A stretch of 36,942 bases of DNA from Alistipes sp. (GTDB taxonomy: Bacteria; Bacteroidota; Bacteroidia; Bacteroidales; Rikenellaceae): contig JAGBIC010000035.1 of the NCBI GenBank assembly GCA_017935185.1, positions 1-36,942 of the forward strand, given 5' to 3'. Made by a program: the position numbers and the translations under genes. Positions 1-8,377 of the stretch are shown piece by piece (the first letter of the stretch is position 1; each line of letters begins with the position of its first letter). Below the pieces are notes generated by a model. It saw nothing but the letters and a program-made list of their open reading frames with translations, ran no database searches and was not told where the DNA came from.

Positions 1-95
1 AAAATTATAATGTATTGTTAGAGTCCTGACTACTTCTCTTCCTTTAAAGGAATTGACAGATAAATACTACATTTTCTCTCAATTATATAACCAGT

Positions 96-107
96 AAATC
101 AAAGAAC
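96..107 (-). promoter_or_regulatory. boxA-like antitermination element of a probable rRNA leader
   Basis: Read on the minus strand this is GTTCTTTGATTT, about 45 nt downstream of a strong TAnnTTTG promoter and following a GC stem-loop (CGCTTC at 122-127 with GAAGCG at 135-140). A GTTCTTTGA-type element is known in Bacteroidota 16S leaders as the counterpart of boxA. The minus-strand transcript leaves the window at position 1 with no start codon in a good context, which fits an rRNA operon to the left. The 16S gene itself is not visible, so this is inference from the leader. Confidence 0.45.
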
Positions 108-150
108 CGTTTGAAAAACTTCGCTTCGTTTTTTGAAGCGGAAAGTGGTG

Positions 151-182
151 CAAAGGTAAAACAACTTTTTTAATCCACCAAA
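151..182 (-). promoter_or_regulatory. Minus-strand promoter P2 (TTTG-N20-TACCTTTG), probable rRNA operon
   Basis: The minus strand reads TTTG at 182-179, 20 nt, then TACCTTTG at 158-151, a full match to the Bacteroidota housekeeping promoter. The upstream DNA is rich in A and T tracts, as in strong rRNA promoters. It drives transcription out of the left edge. Confidence 0.7.
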
Positions 183-288
183 TTTTTCAAGAACTTTTTT
201 GCAACTTTTTTTTCAGGCCCTTTTCGCAACTCCCTTTTTTGGAGCTATTCTTCGGCGTTAAGTGCCCTATTTTTCTTATTTGCGGATG

Positions 289-319
289 CAAAGGTAGGGA
301 TAATTTTGATACGTGCAAA
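289..319 (-). promoter_or_regulatory. Minus-strand promoter P1 (TTTG-N19-TACCTTTG), tandem with P2
   Basis: TTTG at 319-316, a 19-nt spacer and TACCTTTG at 296-289 on the minus strand form a second perfect promoter 138 bp upstream of P2. Tandem promoters of this strength without an intervening gene are typical of rRNA operons. No coding frame lies between P1 and P2. Confidence 0.7.
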
Positions 320-454
320 CTTTTTCGACTATTTTTTTAAGATTTTTTACTTTTTCTGCATTTATAGGGGTTTATACCTATATATATAATAATATAGGGA
401 AGCTCTATTTTTCGGGCGACACCTACCTTTTGCGAGCCACAATTCTCAATTATG

Positions 455-486
455 ATTGGCATATTACCATTTTTTGAATATCTTTG
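455..486 (+). promoter_or_regulatory. lspA promoter
   Basis: ATTG at 455-458, a 20-nt spacer and TATCTTTG at 479-486 match the Bacteroidota promoter on the plus strand. Transcription should begin near 493, about 10 nt before the lspA ATG at 503, so the leader is very short. Confidence 0.65.
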
Positions 487-502
487 CACAAAATGATAAA
501 GT

Positions 503-1114
503 ATGAAATTGCGTAATACGGTAATTCTGGCAACGGTGCTTATTCTGCTCGACCAGATTTTGAAGATATGGGTCAAGACAAACATGTGTCTTGATGAGTC
601 TATCGAGATATTCCCATGGTTTCAACTCCATTTTGTCGAAAACAACGGCGCTGCCTTCGGCATGCAACTCAATATGGGCGGCAACTTCGACTGGGGCAAA
701 CTGCTTTTAAGTGTATTTCGCATCGTCATGATTGGGTTACTGGGATACTATATTTATTACCTCACCCGTAATGAGCGTAAAACCCCAAAGGGCGTTCTTA
801 TCGGCCTTGCATTGATTTTGGCGGGTGCCATCGGCAATCTGGTAGACTCGATGTTCTATGGCATGATATTCACCGCATCTACACCGATGACAGTGGCCAC
901 ACTGGGTGAGGGTTACAGCACATTCCTTATGGGCAAGGTTGTTGACATGTTCTATTTCCCCCTGTTCCAATGGGAAAATGTGCCGAGTTTCCTATCGTTT
1001 CTGGTAGGCTACGACAACTATTTCTTTGGTGCAATATTTAATCTTGCCGACGCATATATCTCGGTGGCAGTGGTTTATCTGGCAATTTTCCACTATAAAT
1101 TCTTCCAGGAATAG
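503..1114 (+). CDS. lspA: Lipoprotein signal peptidase (signal peptidase II)
   Basis: Inner-membrane aspartyl protease that cleaves the signal peptide of diacylglyceryl-modified prolipoproteins. The 203-residue product has four hydrophobic segments and the family motifs: the Asn motif VENNGAAFGM near residues 45-54, GNLVD near 111-115, and the two catalytic aspartates as VVDMF (D148) and FNLAD (D183). About 34 residues separate the catalytic aspartates where the Pseudomonas enzyme has 19, so the loop between them is longer. The protein is also longer than the roughly 160-170 residues of proteobacterial enzymes. The ATG at 503 lies just behind its own promoter. It stands alone, with a tRNA gene next on the same strand. 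Confidence 0.95.
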   Translation: MKLRNTVILATVLILLDQILKIWVKTNMCLDESIEIFPWFQLHFVENNGAAFGMQLNMGGNFDWGKLLLSVFRIVMIGLLGYYIYYLTRNERKTPKGVLIGLALILAGAIGNLVDSMFYGMIFTASTPMTVATLGEGYSTFLMGKVVDMFYFPLFQWENVPSFLSFLVGYDNYFFGAIFNLADAYISVAVVYLAIFHYKFFQE

Positions 1115-1199
1115 GCGCAACGCCACCGCAGCAACTATCGCCACACAACAAACAACGTGGGTCGGCAACACAAAATTCTCAAAAAAAGAGTATAAAAAC

Positions 1200-1229
1200 A
1201 TTGCAGAATAAAAAAAAGTAGTACCTTTG
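1200..1229 (+). promoter_or_regulatory. tRNA-Leu promoter
   Basis: ATTG at 1200-1203, an 18-nt spacer and TACCTTTG at 1222-1229 lie directly before tRNA-Leu. The expected start is near 1236, leaving a leader of about 17 nt. Confidence 0.65.
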
Positions 1230-1252
1230 CACATCGAAACGATGTTCACTAG

Positions 1253-1333
1253 GCCCAGGTGGTGAAATGGTAGACACGCTCGTTTCAGGTGCGAGTGCTT
1301 CGCGGCATGTAGGTTCGAGTCCTATCCTGGGCA
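1253..1333 (+). tRNA. tRNA-Leu (anticodon CAG)
   Basis: The acceptor stem pairs GCCCAGG (1253-1259) with CCTGGGC (1326-1332), and A1333 is the discriminator base. The D arm, a CTCGT/GCGAG anticodon stem around anticodon CAG at 1286-1288, a long variable arm (GTGCTTCGCGGCAT region) and a TTCGAGT T-loop make it a class II tRNA reading CUG. CCA is not encoded. The 3' acceptor bases form part of a 21-bp inverted repeat that also makes the terminator. Confidence 0.93.
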
Positions 1334-1374
1334 CAAAAAAAAGAGAGGAATACTCCTCTCTTTTTTTTGTGCCC
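1329..1374 (+). terminator. tRNA-Leu terminator within a perfect 21-bp inverted repeat
   Basis: Positions 1329-1349 and 1354-1374 are perfect reverse complements around a 4-nt loop: GGGCAC, eight A, GAGAGGA, then TCCTCTC, eight T, GTGCCC. The GAGAGGA/TCCTCTC stem followed by the T run is an intrinsic terminator. The arms continue outward into the acceptor end of the tRNA, which is unusual. Confidence 0.85.
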
Positions 1375-1683
1375 GTGGGGCAACCATATTGACATTCCCG
1401 CCAAACCTCCCTTTGAAAAAGGGAGGCTATAAATGAGTTTATGACTATTACTTCCTAAAAAAATTGATACACCCTTTCACAAATCGATGAGCAGATTTAT
1501 TCCTCTCTTTTTTTTGTGCCCGTGGGGCAACCATATTGATATTCCCGCCAAACCTCCCTTTGAAAAAGGGAGGCTATAAATGGGTTTATGACTATTACTT
1601 CCTAAAAAATTGATCCATCCTTTCACAAATCGATGAGCAGATTTATTCCTCTCTTTTTTTGTGCCCGCGGGGCAACCATATTA
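1354..1683. repeat. 147-bp tandem repeat behind tRNA-Leu (two full units plus a partial third)
   Basis: Units start at 1354, 1501 and 1647 with the same TCCTCTC, T-run, GTGCCC block, the right arm of the tRNA terminator. Units one and two differ at only a few positions (for example GACATT against GATATT). The third stops at about 1683, near the end of cca. Each full unit holds an internal hairpin, CCTCCCTTT-GAAA-AAGGGAGG, and a GCCCGTGGGGC element. There is no convincing reading frame. It fills most of the gap between tRNA-Leu and cca. Confidence 0.9.
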
Positions 1684-1713
1684 TTCTGAAACAACTTTTA
1701 TACGAGCTGCTAC

Positions 1714-3156
1714 CTACTGTATATCAGCCTGTTTCACGTCGCACACTTTCCGCAGTCCATGCTCCTCAGCAAGGCGCTCCATCAGAGCATAAGCATCGTC
1801 AAAGTCGTTATGTATTTCGCCGTCGAGGATGGCATTTTTTATCACCTCTTTAATCTCGCCGATAACGCTACATGGCTTTAAATCGTAGCACCTCATAATG
1901 ATATCGCCCGTAATGGGAGGCTGGAAGTTTCGTACACGGTCACGCTCCTCCAAATCCTTCATCTTACGGCGCACAAGTTCAAAGTTGGCCAGATAGCGTT
2001 TCACCTTAGCATCTATACCCGAGGTTATATCGGCCTCGCAAAGCGTCATGAGCGACTCGACGTCATCACCCGCCTCAAAGAGCAGTCGCCTTACAGCCGA
2101 ATCGGTAACCATATCCTCCGAGAGAATTATAGGTCGCAGGTGCAAGTAGACCATCTTCTGAACAAACTTCATATGCTCGTTCATAGGCAACTTCATGCGG
2201 CGGAAAATATCACGTACCATCTTCGAGCCAACCACCTCGTGCTGATGGAATGTCCATCCGATTTTTCTATCGTAAGCCTTCGTGAGCGGTTTGGCGATAT
2301 CGTGCAACACCGCCGCCCAGCGCAGCCACAAATCGTCACTACGACGTGCCACATTATCCAACACCTTTAGGGTGTGCCTGAAATTATCTTTATGGGCATG
2401 ATTACCCACCTTCTCCACTCCGCACAAGCGTTCCATCTCGGGGAAAATCAACTCCAGCAGACCCGAAGCGTGCAACAAATCGAAGCCCATAGAGGGCACG
2501 GGCGAGAGGATTATTTTATTGAGTTCTACGATGATGCGCTCCTTCGATACGATTTTTATGCGCTCCTTGTTGCGCTCGATGGCCTCGAAGGTTTCATCGT
2601 CGATATCGAAGCCCAACTGTGTGGCAAATCTCACAGCACGCATCATGCGCAGGGGGTCATCCGAGAAGGTGATATCGGGGTCACAGGGAGTACGTATAAT
2701 ACAGTCATCAAGGTCGTACATCCCCTCGAAAGGATCGACAAGTTCACCAAAGCGATCTCCGTTCAGACACCACGCCATGGCATTTATGGTGAAATCGCGC
2801 CTGCGTTGATCATCCTCCAGCGTACCGGCCTCAACAATAGGTTTTCGGGAGTCGTGGGTGTAGGACTCCTTGCGAGCTCCGACAAACTCCACCTCGGTAC
2901 CATGGGCTCGCACCATAGCCGTTCCGAATGTTTTGAATACCGACACTTTGCCCTTCACCTCACGGCCCAAAGCCTCAGCAACCTCTATACCGCTACCGAC
3001 CACCACAACATCAATATCGGTGGAGGGACGACGCAGATAATAATCACGCACATAACCGCCAACGACATAGGCCTCAACGCCCAACGAATCGACTATGGCC
3101 GAGATTTTACGAAACAGGGGATTTGCGAGTGGGGCAAAAACTTCTTCCATCGGCAA
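1714..3156 (-). CDS. cca: CCA-adding tRNA nucleotidyltransferase (class II, with HD domain)
   Basis: Adds or repairs the 3'-terminal CCA of tRNAs, which fits the tRNA genes here that do not encode CCA. The N-terminal nucleotidyltransferase domain has GGYVRD (33-38) and the metal-binding pair DID (D47, D49), followed by RRRDFTINAM (about 118-127), the RNA-binding helix region with DDPLRMMRAVRFA, and a C-terminal HD domain with HTLKV and LHDIAKP. The 480-residue length fits the Bacteroidota HD-containing form; a poly(A) polymerase role is the alternative for this superfamily. A second ATG two codons in (MEEVF) is possible. It starts 3 bp after the pdxJ stop, so the two are co-transcribed. Confidence 0.93.
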   Translation of the reverse strand: MPMEEVFAPLANPLFRKISAIVDSLGVEAYVVGGYVRDYYLRRPSTDIDVVVVGSGIEVAEALGREVKGKVSVFKTFGTAMVRAHGTEVEFVGARKESYTHDSRKPIVEAGTLEDDQRRRDFTINAMAWCLNGDRFGELVDPFEGMYDLDDCIIRTPCDPDITFSDDPLRMMRAVRFATQLGFDIDDETFEAIERNKERIKIVSKERIIVELNKIILSPVPSMGFDLLHASGLLELIFPEMERLCGVEKVGNHAHKDNFRHTLKVLDNVARRSDDLWLRWAAVLHDIAKPLTKAYDRKIGWTFHQHEVVGSKMVRDIFRRMKLPMNEHMKFVQKMVYLHLRPIILSEDMVTDSAVRRLLFEAGDDVESLMTLCEADITSGIDAKVKRYLANFELVRRKMKDLEERDRVRNFQPPITGDIIMRCYDLKPCSVIGEIKEVIKNAILDGEIHNDFDDAYALMERLAEEHGLRKVCDVKQADIQ

Positions 3157-3159
3157 CTT

Positions 3160-3885
3160 TTATTTATTTGTTGCGGCGAGGCAACGGCGATATAGTTGTA
3201 CGGTGTTTTCCAAACCATAATAGAGCGCATCGGCTATTAGCGCGTGACCGATAGATACCTCGTCACACCATGGAATACGCTCGGCAAAATAGGTCAGATT
3301 CTCAAGGCTCAAGTCGTGACCGGCATTCAGGCCCAGCCCCACGCGACGAGCCGCCTCGGCAGCCTCGACATAGGGAGCAATAGCCGCCTCGCGGTTGGCT
3401 GCATAGCCCGATGCATAGGCTTCGGTATACAACTCAACACGCTGAGCGCCACACAATTTTGCACCTTCAACCATCTCAACAACCGGATCTACAAAAATAG
3501 AGGTGCGAATACCTGCTTCGTTAAAACGACCACATACATCCACCAAAAAATCACGATGGCGAATAGTATCCCAGCCGGCATTTGAGGTGATTGCATCCTC
3601 GGCATCGGGCACCAAAGTAACCTGTGCGGGTTTCACCTCCAGCACCAAATCGATAAACGAAGGAATGGGATTTCCCTCGATATTCAGTTCGGTTGAAATC
3701 ACAGCCTTCAAATCACGCACATCCTGATAGCGGATATGGCGTGCATCGGGACGCGGATGGACAGTTATACCCTCGCCACCGAAACGCTCGATATCGAGCG
3801 AGGCCCTAACCACATCGGGCACATTACCGCCACGTGAATTACGCAGAACGGCAATCTTATTTACATTAACACTCAGTTTTGTCAT
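3160..3885 (-). CDS. pdxJ: Pyridoxine 5'-phosphate synthase
   Basis: Condenses 1-deoxyxylulose 5-phosphate with 3-amino-2-oxopropyl phosphate to pyridoxine 5'-phosphate, the last step of the DXP-dependent vitamin B6 pathway, in the cytosol. The 241-residue TIM-barrel protein shows the family pattern: [13 protein letters not shown] at the N-terminus, [16 protein letters not shown] near 36-51, LNIEGNP near 67, LVPD near 91, and [10 protein letters not shown] near 189-198. The usual length is about 240. Its ATG lies 115 bp from that of the divergent nadK, and the cca frame starts 3 bp after its stop. Confidence 0.96.
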   Translation of the reverse strand: MTKLSVNVNKIAVLRNSRGGNVPDVVRASLDIERFGGEGITVHPRPDARHIRYQDVRDLKAVISTELNIEGNPIPSFIDLVLEVKPAQVTLVPDAEDAITSNAGWDTIRHRDFLVDVCGRFNEAGIRTSIFVDPVVEMVEGAKLCGAQRVELYTEAYASGYAANREAAIAPYVEAAEAARRVGLGLNAGHDLSLENLTYFAERIPWCDEVSIGHALIADALYYGLENTVQLYRRCLAATNK

Positions 3886-3894
3886 AAAATCGTT

Positions 3895-3902
3895 ATCTTT
3901 GC
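3895..3902 (+). promoter_or_regulatory. Probable nadK promoter -7 box
   Basis: TATCTTTG on the plus strand matches the Bacteroidota -7 element. No well-spaced -33 TTG is visible. It lies only 10 bp from the pdxJ start codon, so it would sit inside the divergent pdxJ leader. It would give nadK a leader of about 90 nt containing a TGCATC/GATGCA hairpin near 3924-3948. Confidence 0.45.
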
Positions 3903-4000
3903 ATCATAAAGAGCCTGCCACCAATGCATCTTCATAGTGTGGATGCAATGACGAAAGAGCTTTTGACGATGTAAAGTTACTCATTTTTTTCTACTCGAAG

Positions 4001-4870
4001 ATGAAAATCGTACTTTTTTCCCGTCCGCAGATGTCACATCGCGCCGACGACATACAACAATTACTGCCGCTAATCGAGCAATATGGCTTCGACTATGCGA
4101 TAAATCAGGAGTTTGCCACGGTTGTGGAAGAACTTGCCGGCATTGAAATCGATGCCTCAAAAATCTACACCGACACCATCGGACAACAACCGTGCAAGAG
4201 CGTTATGCTCTGCTGCGGCGGCGACGGCACGCTGCTCGAGGGAATACATCGTCTGCGGGATAAATCGATACCCGTTGCAGCCATAAATTTCGGACATCTG
4301 GGATTCTTAAGCTCGGCAACACGCAACGATATCAAGGCTCTGTTTGACGACATTGCAGCCGGTACATTACACATACAACCCCGAACAATGCTGAAAGTTA
4401 GCGGTTTGGAAGGCGAGTGCGTCACTGCCTTGAACGAGGTTACGGCACACCGTCTTGAGGCGACGATGATTCAGGTCGAGGCGCAGGTGAATGGCCAGAC
4501 CGTTGCACATTACAACGGCGACGGAGTAATCGTAAGCACCCCGACAGGCTCTACCGCCTACTCACTGAGTGCCGGTGGGCCGGTTATGGCTCCCGAATGT
4601 GCCTGCATGCTCTTGACACCATTGGCGCCCCACAATTTCGGCATGCGCCCGCTGGTTGTTCCCGACACCGCCGAGGTGAAGCTGCTCATCCGCACCCGCC
4701 ACGGCAGCGCAATGCTCTCGGTAGACAACCGCACGTTTAGAATTGAGGATGGTTGCAGCATAACCATCAGCCGCGCCGACGAGACTATTTTATTGGCGCA
4801 GCCACACAATATATCGTTTTACGAGACGTTACATAATAAAATGATGTGGGACGTAGACATCAGAAATTAA
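4001..4870 (+). CDS. nadK: NAD kinase
   Basis: Phosphorylates NAD to NADP in the cytosol. The 289-residue product has the family signature CGGDGTLLEG (GGDG at 73-76), NFGHLGFL (96-103), LNEV (144-147) and the NAD-binding segment NGDGVIVSTPTGSTAYSLS (172-190), followed by AGGP. Length fits bacterial NadK (about 290). The ATG at 4001 gives the normal N-terminus MKIVLFSRPQ. uppS follows on the same strand after about 120 bp with its own promoter. Confidence 0.96.
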   Translation: MKIVLFSRPQMSHRADDIQQLLPLIEQYGFDYAINQEFATVVEELAGIEIDASKIYTDTIGQQPCKSVMLCCGGDGTLLEGIHRLRDKSIPVAAINFGHLGFLSSATRNDIKALFDDIAAGTLHIQPRTMLKVSGLEGECVTALNEVTAHRLEATMIQVEAQVNGQTVAHYNGDGVIVSTPTGSTAYSLSAGGPVMAPECACMLLTPLAPHNFGMRPLVVPDTAEVKLLIRTRHGSAMLSVDNRTFRIEDGCSITISRADETILLAQPHNISFYETLHNKMMWDVDIRN

Positions 4871-4975
4871 CTCGCACAACGATATTTGGGAGGTTCGAGA
4901 GCAGAAAAAACCACTTAACAACGCTCTTTTTGAGATAAAAACCCGAAAATCCTTTAATTTCCGAGTAAAATTGTC

Positions 4976-4983
4976 TACATTTG
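4976..4983 (+). promoter_or_regulatory. uppS promoter -7 box
   Basis: TACATTTG matches the -7 element exactly. Its last base is only 8 nt before the ATG at 4992, so the mRNA would be leaderless or nearly so. This rules out the TTG at 4971 as a start, since it lies upstream of the transcription start. Confidence 0.6.
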
Positions 4984-4991
4984 CAAGTTAT

Positions 4992-5705
4992 ATGAGCGAG
5001 AATAAGCAAATACCACAACATATTGCCATAATAATGGATGGCAACGGACGATGGGCCAAGCAACGAGGTAAAGATCGTAGCGAGGGTCATTTTGCCGGTA
5101 TGATGGCGCTGCGCGAGACGGTAAAAAGCGCCGCACACAGAGGTGTTAAATACCTGACGGTCTATGCCTTTTCGACCGAGAATTGGGGTCGTCCTCAGGC
5201 CGAGGTTGACGCCCTGATGGAGTTGGTTTGCAAAGGTGTGGAGATGAACACCCCCGAACTTAGGCAGGAGGGCGTAAAAGTTGCAGTGATTGGCGACCGC
5301 AGCCGTTTTTCCGAGAGTGTGAACAGCGCGCTGGATCGTATCATAAGCCAAACTGCCGAGGGTGAGAAGATGACTCTGGTGCTGGCACTGAACTACTCGT
5401 CACGCAGCGAGATAACCGCCGCCGTGCAGGCCATAGCGCGCCGCATCGCCACCGGAGAGTTGAAGGCAGAAGATATTGACGAGCAGCTGATTAGTGCTTC
5501 ACTATACACAGCCTCGCTGCCCGACCCCGACCTGATTATTCGCACCAGCGGCGAGTGCCGTTTGAGCAATTTTTTGATGTGGCAGGCAGCTTACGCCGAG
5601 TTCTACTTCACCGATGTTCTGTGGCCCGATTTCGGCGATGAGCAGCTGGCTGAAGCAATCAAGGCGTTTGGAGCTCGTGACCGCAGATACGGATTGGTAA
5701 AATAA
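4992..5705 (+). CDS. uppS: Undecaprenyl diphosphate synthase (cis-prenyltransferase)
   Basis: Makes the C55 undecaprenyl diphosphate carrier for peptidoglycan and other envelope glycans by adding isopentenyl diphosphate to farnesyl diphosphate. From the ATG at 4992 the product is 237 residues. It has HIAIIMDGNGRWAK with catalytic D16, YAFSTENWGRP, and the C-terminal substrate motif IIRTSGECRLSNFLMWQ followed by AYAEFYF. Length is normal for the family. A TTG codon 21 nt upstream is in frame, but it precedes the promoter -7 box, so I chose the ATG. bamA starts about 50 bp downstream on the same strand. Confidence 0.95.
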   Translation: MSENKQIPQHIAIIMDGNGRWAKQRGKDRSEGHFAGMMALRETVKSAAHRGVKYLTVYAFSTENWGRPQAEVDALMELVCKGVEMNTPELRQEGVKVAVIGDRSRFSESVNSALDRIISQTAEGEKMTLVLALNYSSRSEITAAVQAIARRIATGELKAEDIDEQLISASLYTASLPDPDLIIRTSGECRLSNFLMWQAAYAEFYFTDVLWPDFGDEQLAEAIKAFGARDRRYGLVK

Positions 5706-5752
5706 AGCCCAAAACGGGTTAAAACATATTGTTAGCAGATAATTATAGTTAA

Positions 5753-8308
5753 ATGAAATACTTTAGCAAGACTCTTATAATGGCTTTGGCTATGTTATTT
5801 ACAGCCATAATGCCTGTTGCAGCACAGAACAACGCCGAGAGTGCCGAGGCGGCAGAGCAGCCCGACTCGGTGACTTTTGATGTGAACGCTCCGATAATGA
5901 GCAATAGCGAGAACCCCCGCCTATATCGTATACGCAAGGTTAACATTCATGGTGTTGAGCATATGAACACCAACCTGTTGCGTACGACATCAGGACTTAT
6001 CGAGGGTGACTCGATTTACCTGCCCAGCAGCTACATCTCAAACGCCATCACCCGTCTTTGGGGTCAGCGTTACTTCTCTGATGTGAAGATTGGTGCAGTA
6101 ATCGAGGGCGACAGCGTCGATCTGGAGGTATTCCTCAAGGAGCGCCCCCGCGTATACCGTTGGGATTTCGCCGGCGAAGGTATCGGCCGCAGCAAGCAGA
6201 AAGACCTGCTGGAGAAACTTAAACTGAAACGAGGTTCCGAGCTTTCGGATTATATCATCGACAAGAATGAGCGCCTTATCAAAAAGCACTTCATCGAGAA
6301 GGGTTTCCGCAATGTGGAGGTTAGAACCGAAGTCGAGAACGACACCCTTATGCAGAACTCGGTGAACGTGGTGTTCCACATCGATCGCAAGAATCGTGTG
6401 AGGGTTGGCGAGATCACATTCGAGGGTAACAACGAGTTCTCAGACAAGCGATTGATGCGTACATTCAAGACTACCCACAAGCGCAACATCAACATCTTCC
6501 GCAACTCGAAGCTCAAGGATGATGAGTATGAGGAGGATAAGGAGTTGCTGGTGGACTTCTACAATTCACGAGGTTTCCGCAATGCCACAATCCTGACTGA
6601 CTCGATATACAAAATCAACGACGATCGTATAGGTATTCACCTCAAGCTCACCGAGGGCGAGAAGTTCTATATCCGCGATGTGAAGTGGATTGGCAACTCG
6701 GTCTACACCACTGAGGATTTGCAGCGTATGTTCGGCGTCAAGAAGGGTGACACCTATGATAAAAAATCAATGCACAAGCGACTCGGTGTGGGCAAGGAGA
6801 TGGACCCCGAGGGCGAGTCGGTATCGAATATATATCAGAACAACGGTTATCTGATGTCGCAAATCGAGCCTTCGGAGATTGTTGTTGGCAAAGACTCTAT
6901 TGATCTTGAAATCAAAGTGTTCGAGGGTAAGCCTTTCACCATCAACGAAGTCGGCATCACAGGTAACCAGCGAGTAAACGACGAGGTTATCCGTCGTGAG
7001 CTTAACATCTACCCCGGACAGCTATATGACCGTTCAATGTTGATGTACTCATTGCGTCAGCTGATGAACATGGGCCACTTCGACCCCGAGCAGTTGCAGC
7101 CCGATATTCAGCCGGTGAGCGACGAACTTGTAAACGTTAATTTCCCCCTTGCCGAGCAGGCCAGCGACCAATTCAATATCGCAGGAGGTTGGGGTTCAGG
7201 TTCGTTCGTAGGTTCGGTGGGTATTACGCTCAACAACCTCTCTACACGAAACATCTTCAAGAAGGGTGCGTGGACTCCCTACCCCGCAGGCCAGAACCAG
7301 AAGTTCTCGATTTCGGGTCAATCTAACGGTACATATTATAAAGCTCTTTCGGCCAGCTTCACCGACCCGTGGGTTGGTGGTCGCAAGCCCAACTCGCTCA
7401 CAATCTCGGCTCACTGGTCAGAGCAGAACAATGCATACTACATCTGGCAGAAGTCTACAATGCACTTCCGTACATTGGGTATTGCAGCAGGTTTGGGTAA
7501 GCGTCTGCGTTGGCCCGACCCCAACTTTACCCTCTATATGGAGGCACAGTACCGCCGCTATGCGCTTAAGAACTGGAACTATTTCATCATGACAAATGGT
7601 GTGGCAAACGAGTTCTCGGTGAAATTTGCATTTGGCCGTTCTACCGTTGACCAGCCGATATTCCCCCGCCGCGGATCGGATTTCTCGATAACAGCATCAT
7701 TCACACCGCCCTACTCGGCTTGGGATGGTCGTGATTACAGCGACAAGTCTATGCCTGACCAGATACGTTACAAGTGGATTGAGTATCACCGTTGGCACAT
7801 GAAGGGCCGCTGGTTCCAGGCGCTCACCCGCAACAACAACCTGGTGTTGATGGCAAGTGCCGAGATGGGATTCTTGGGCCACTACAACAAAAACAAACTT
7901 TCTCCTTTCGAGCGCTTCGAGGTCGGAGGAGACGGTATGAGTGGATATACCATCTATGGTGTTGATATCATCGGTCTGCGTGGTTACGACGACGGAGCCC
8001 TCGACCCCATTAACGGCAACTACTCAATGGCCTACAACAAATACACCATGGAGTTGCGATACCCCTTGATTCTTAAGCAGTCGTCGCAGATTTATGCCCT
8101 TGCATTCCTTGAGGGAGGTAGCGGTTTCAACTCATGGAAGGAGTTCTCGCCCTTTAAGATCAAGCGTTCGGCAGGTGTGGGTGTACGACTCTATCTGCCT
8201 ATCGTAGGTCTGCTCGGACTTGATTGGGGATGGGGCTTCGACTCACCGATGGGTCAGACCAAGAAGAGTGGCAGCCACTTCCACTTCACCATGGGTCAAT
8301 CATTCTAA
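5753..8308 (+). CDS. bamA: BamA/Omp85 outer-membrane protein assembly factor
   Basis: Central pore of the complex that folds and inserts beta-barrel proteins into the outer membrane. The 851-residue product has a signal peptide (KYFSKTLIMALAMLFTAIMPVAAQ) and then a run of POTRA-like segments to about residue 450. Examples are IRKVNIHGVEHM near 61, VGEITFEGNNEFSDKRL near 218, IRDVKWIGNSVYTTEDL near 307 and INEVGITGNQRVNDEVI near 398. The C-terminal half is a 16-strand-type barrel with a surface-antigen motif (VGGDGMSGY near 724) and a final aromatic residue (GQSF), the usual outer-membrane signal. Two OmpH/Skp periplasmic chaperone genes follow directly, the normal Bacteroidota order. Confidence 0.96.
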   Translation: MKYFSKTLIMALAMLFTAIMPVAAQNNAESAEAAEQPDSVTFDVNAPIMSNSENPRLYRIRKVNIHGVEHMNTNLLRTTSGLIEGDSIYLPSSYISNAITRLWGQRYFSDVKIGAVIEGDSVDLEVFLKERPRVYRWDFAGEGIGRSKQKDLLEKLKLKRGSELSDYIIDKNERLIKKHFIEKGFRNVEVRTEVENDTLMQNSVNVVFHIDRKNRVRVGEITFEGNNEFSDKRLMRTFKTTHKRNINIFRNSKLKDDEYEEDKELLVDFYNSRGFRNATILTDSIYKINDDRIGIHLKLTEGEKFYIRDVKWIGNSVYTTEDLQRMFGVKKGDTYDKKSMHKRLGVGKEMDPEGESVSNIYQNNGYLMSQIEPSEIVVGKDSIDLEIKVFEGKPFTINEVGITGNQRVNDEVIRRELNIYPGQLYDRSMLMYSLRQLMNMGHFDPEQLQPDIQPVSDELVNVNFPLAEQASDQFNIAGGWGSGSFVGSVGITLNNLSTRNIFKKGAWTPYPAGQNQKFSISGQSNGTYYKALSASFTDPWVGGRKPNSLTISAHWSEQNNAYYIWQKSTMHFRTLGIAAGLGKRLRWPDPNFTLYMEAQYRRYALKNWNYFIMTNGVANEFSVKFAFGRSTVDQPIFPRRGSDFSITASFTPPYSAWDGRDYSDKSMPDQIRYKWIEYHRWHMKGRWFQALTRNNNLVLMASAEMGFLGHYNKNKLSPFERFEVGGDGMSGYTIYGVDIIGLRGYDDGALDPINGNYSMAYNKYTMELRYPLILKQSSQIYALAFLEGGSGFNSWKEFSPFKIKRSAGVGVRLYLPIVGLLGLDWGWGFDSPMGQTKKSGSHFHFTMGQSF

Positions 8309-8340
8309 TGAGTTTTGGCAATAAATTTGAAATATTTTCG

Positions 8341-8348
8341 TATATTTG
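8341..8348 (+). promoter_or_regulatory. ompH promoter -7 box
   Basis: TATATTTG lies 30 nt upstream of the first ompH ATG and just after the bamA stop. A TTTG at 8314-8317 is a possible but wide-spaced (23 nt) -33 element. It would allow the two chaperone genes to be expressed apart from bamA. Confidence 0.5.
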
Positions 8349-8377
8349 TAAAAAGAGTAACTTAAAACCTGCAAATT

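Noticed and set aside
1354-1683. CRISPR-like array
   Set aside because: The units are 147-bp tandem copies with no short-repeat/unique-spacer pattern, and no cas genes are present.
2374-3195. Long plus-strand open frame
   Set aside because: It is antisense to cca, which has all its nucleotidyltransferase and HD motifs.
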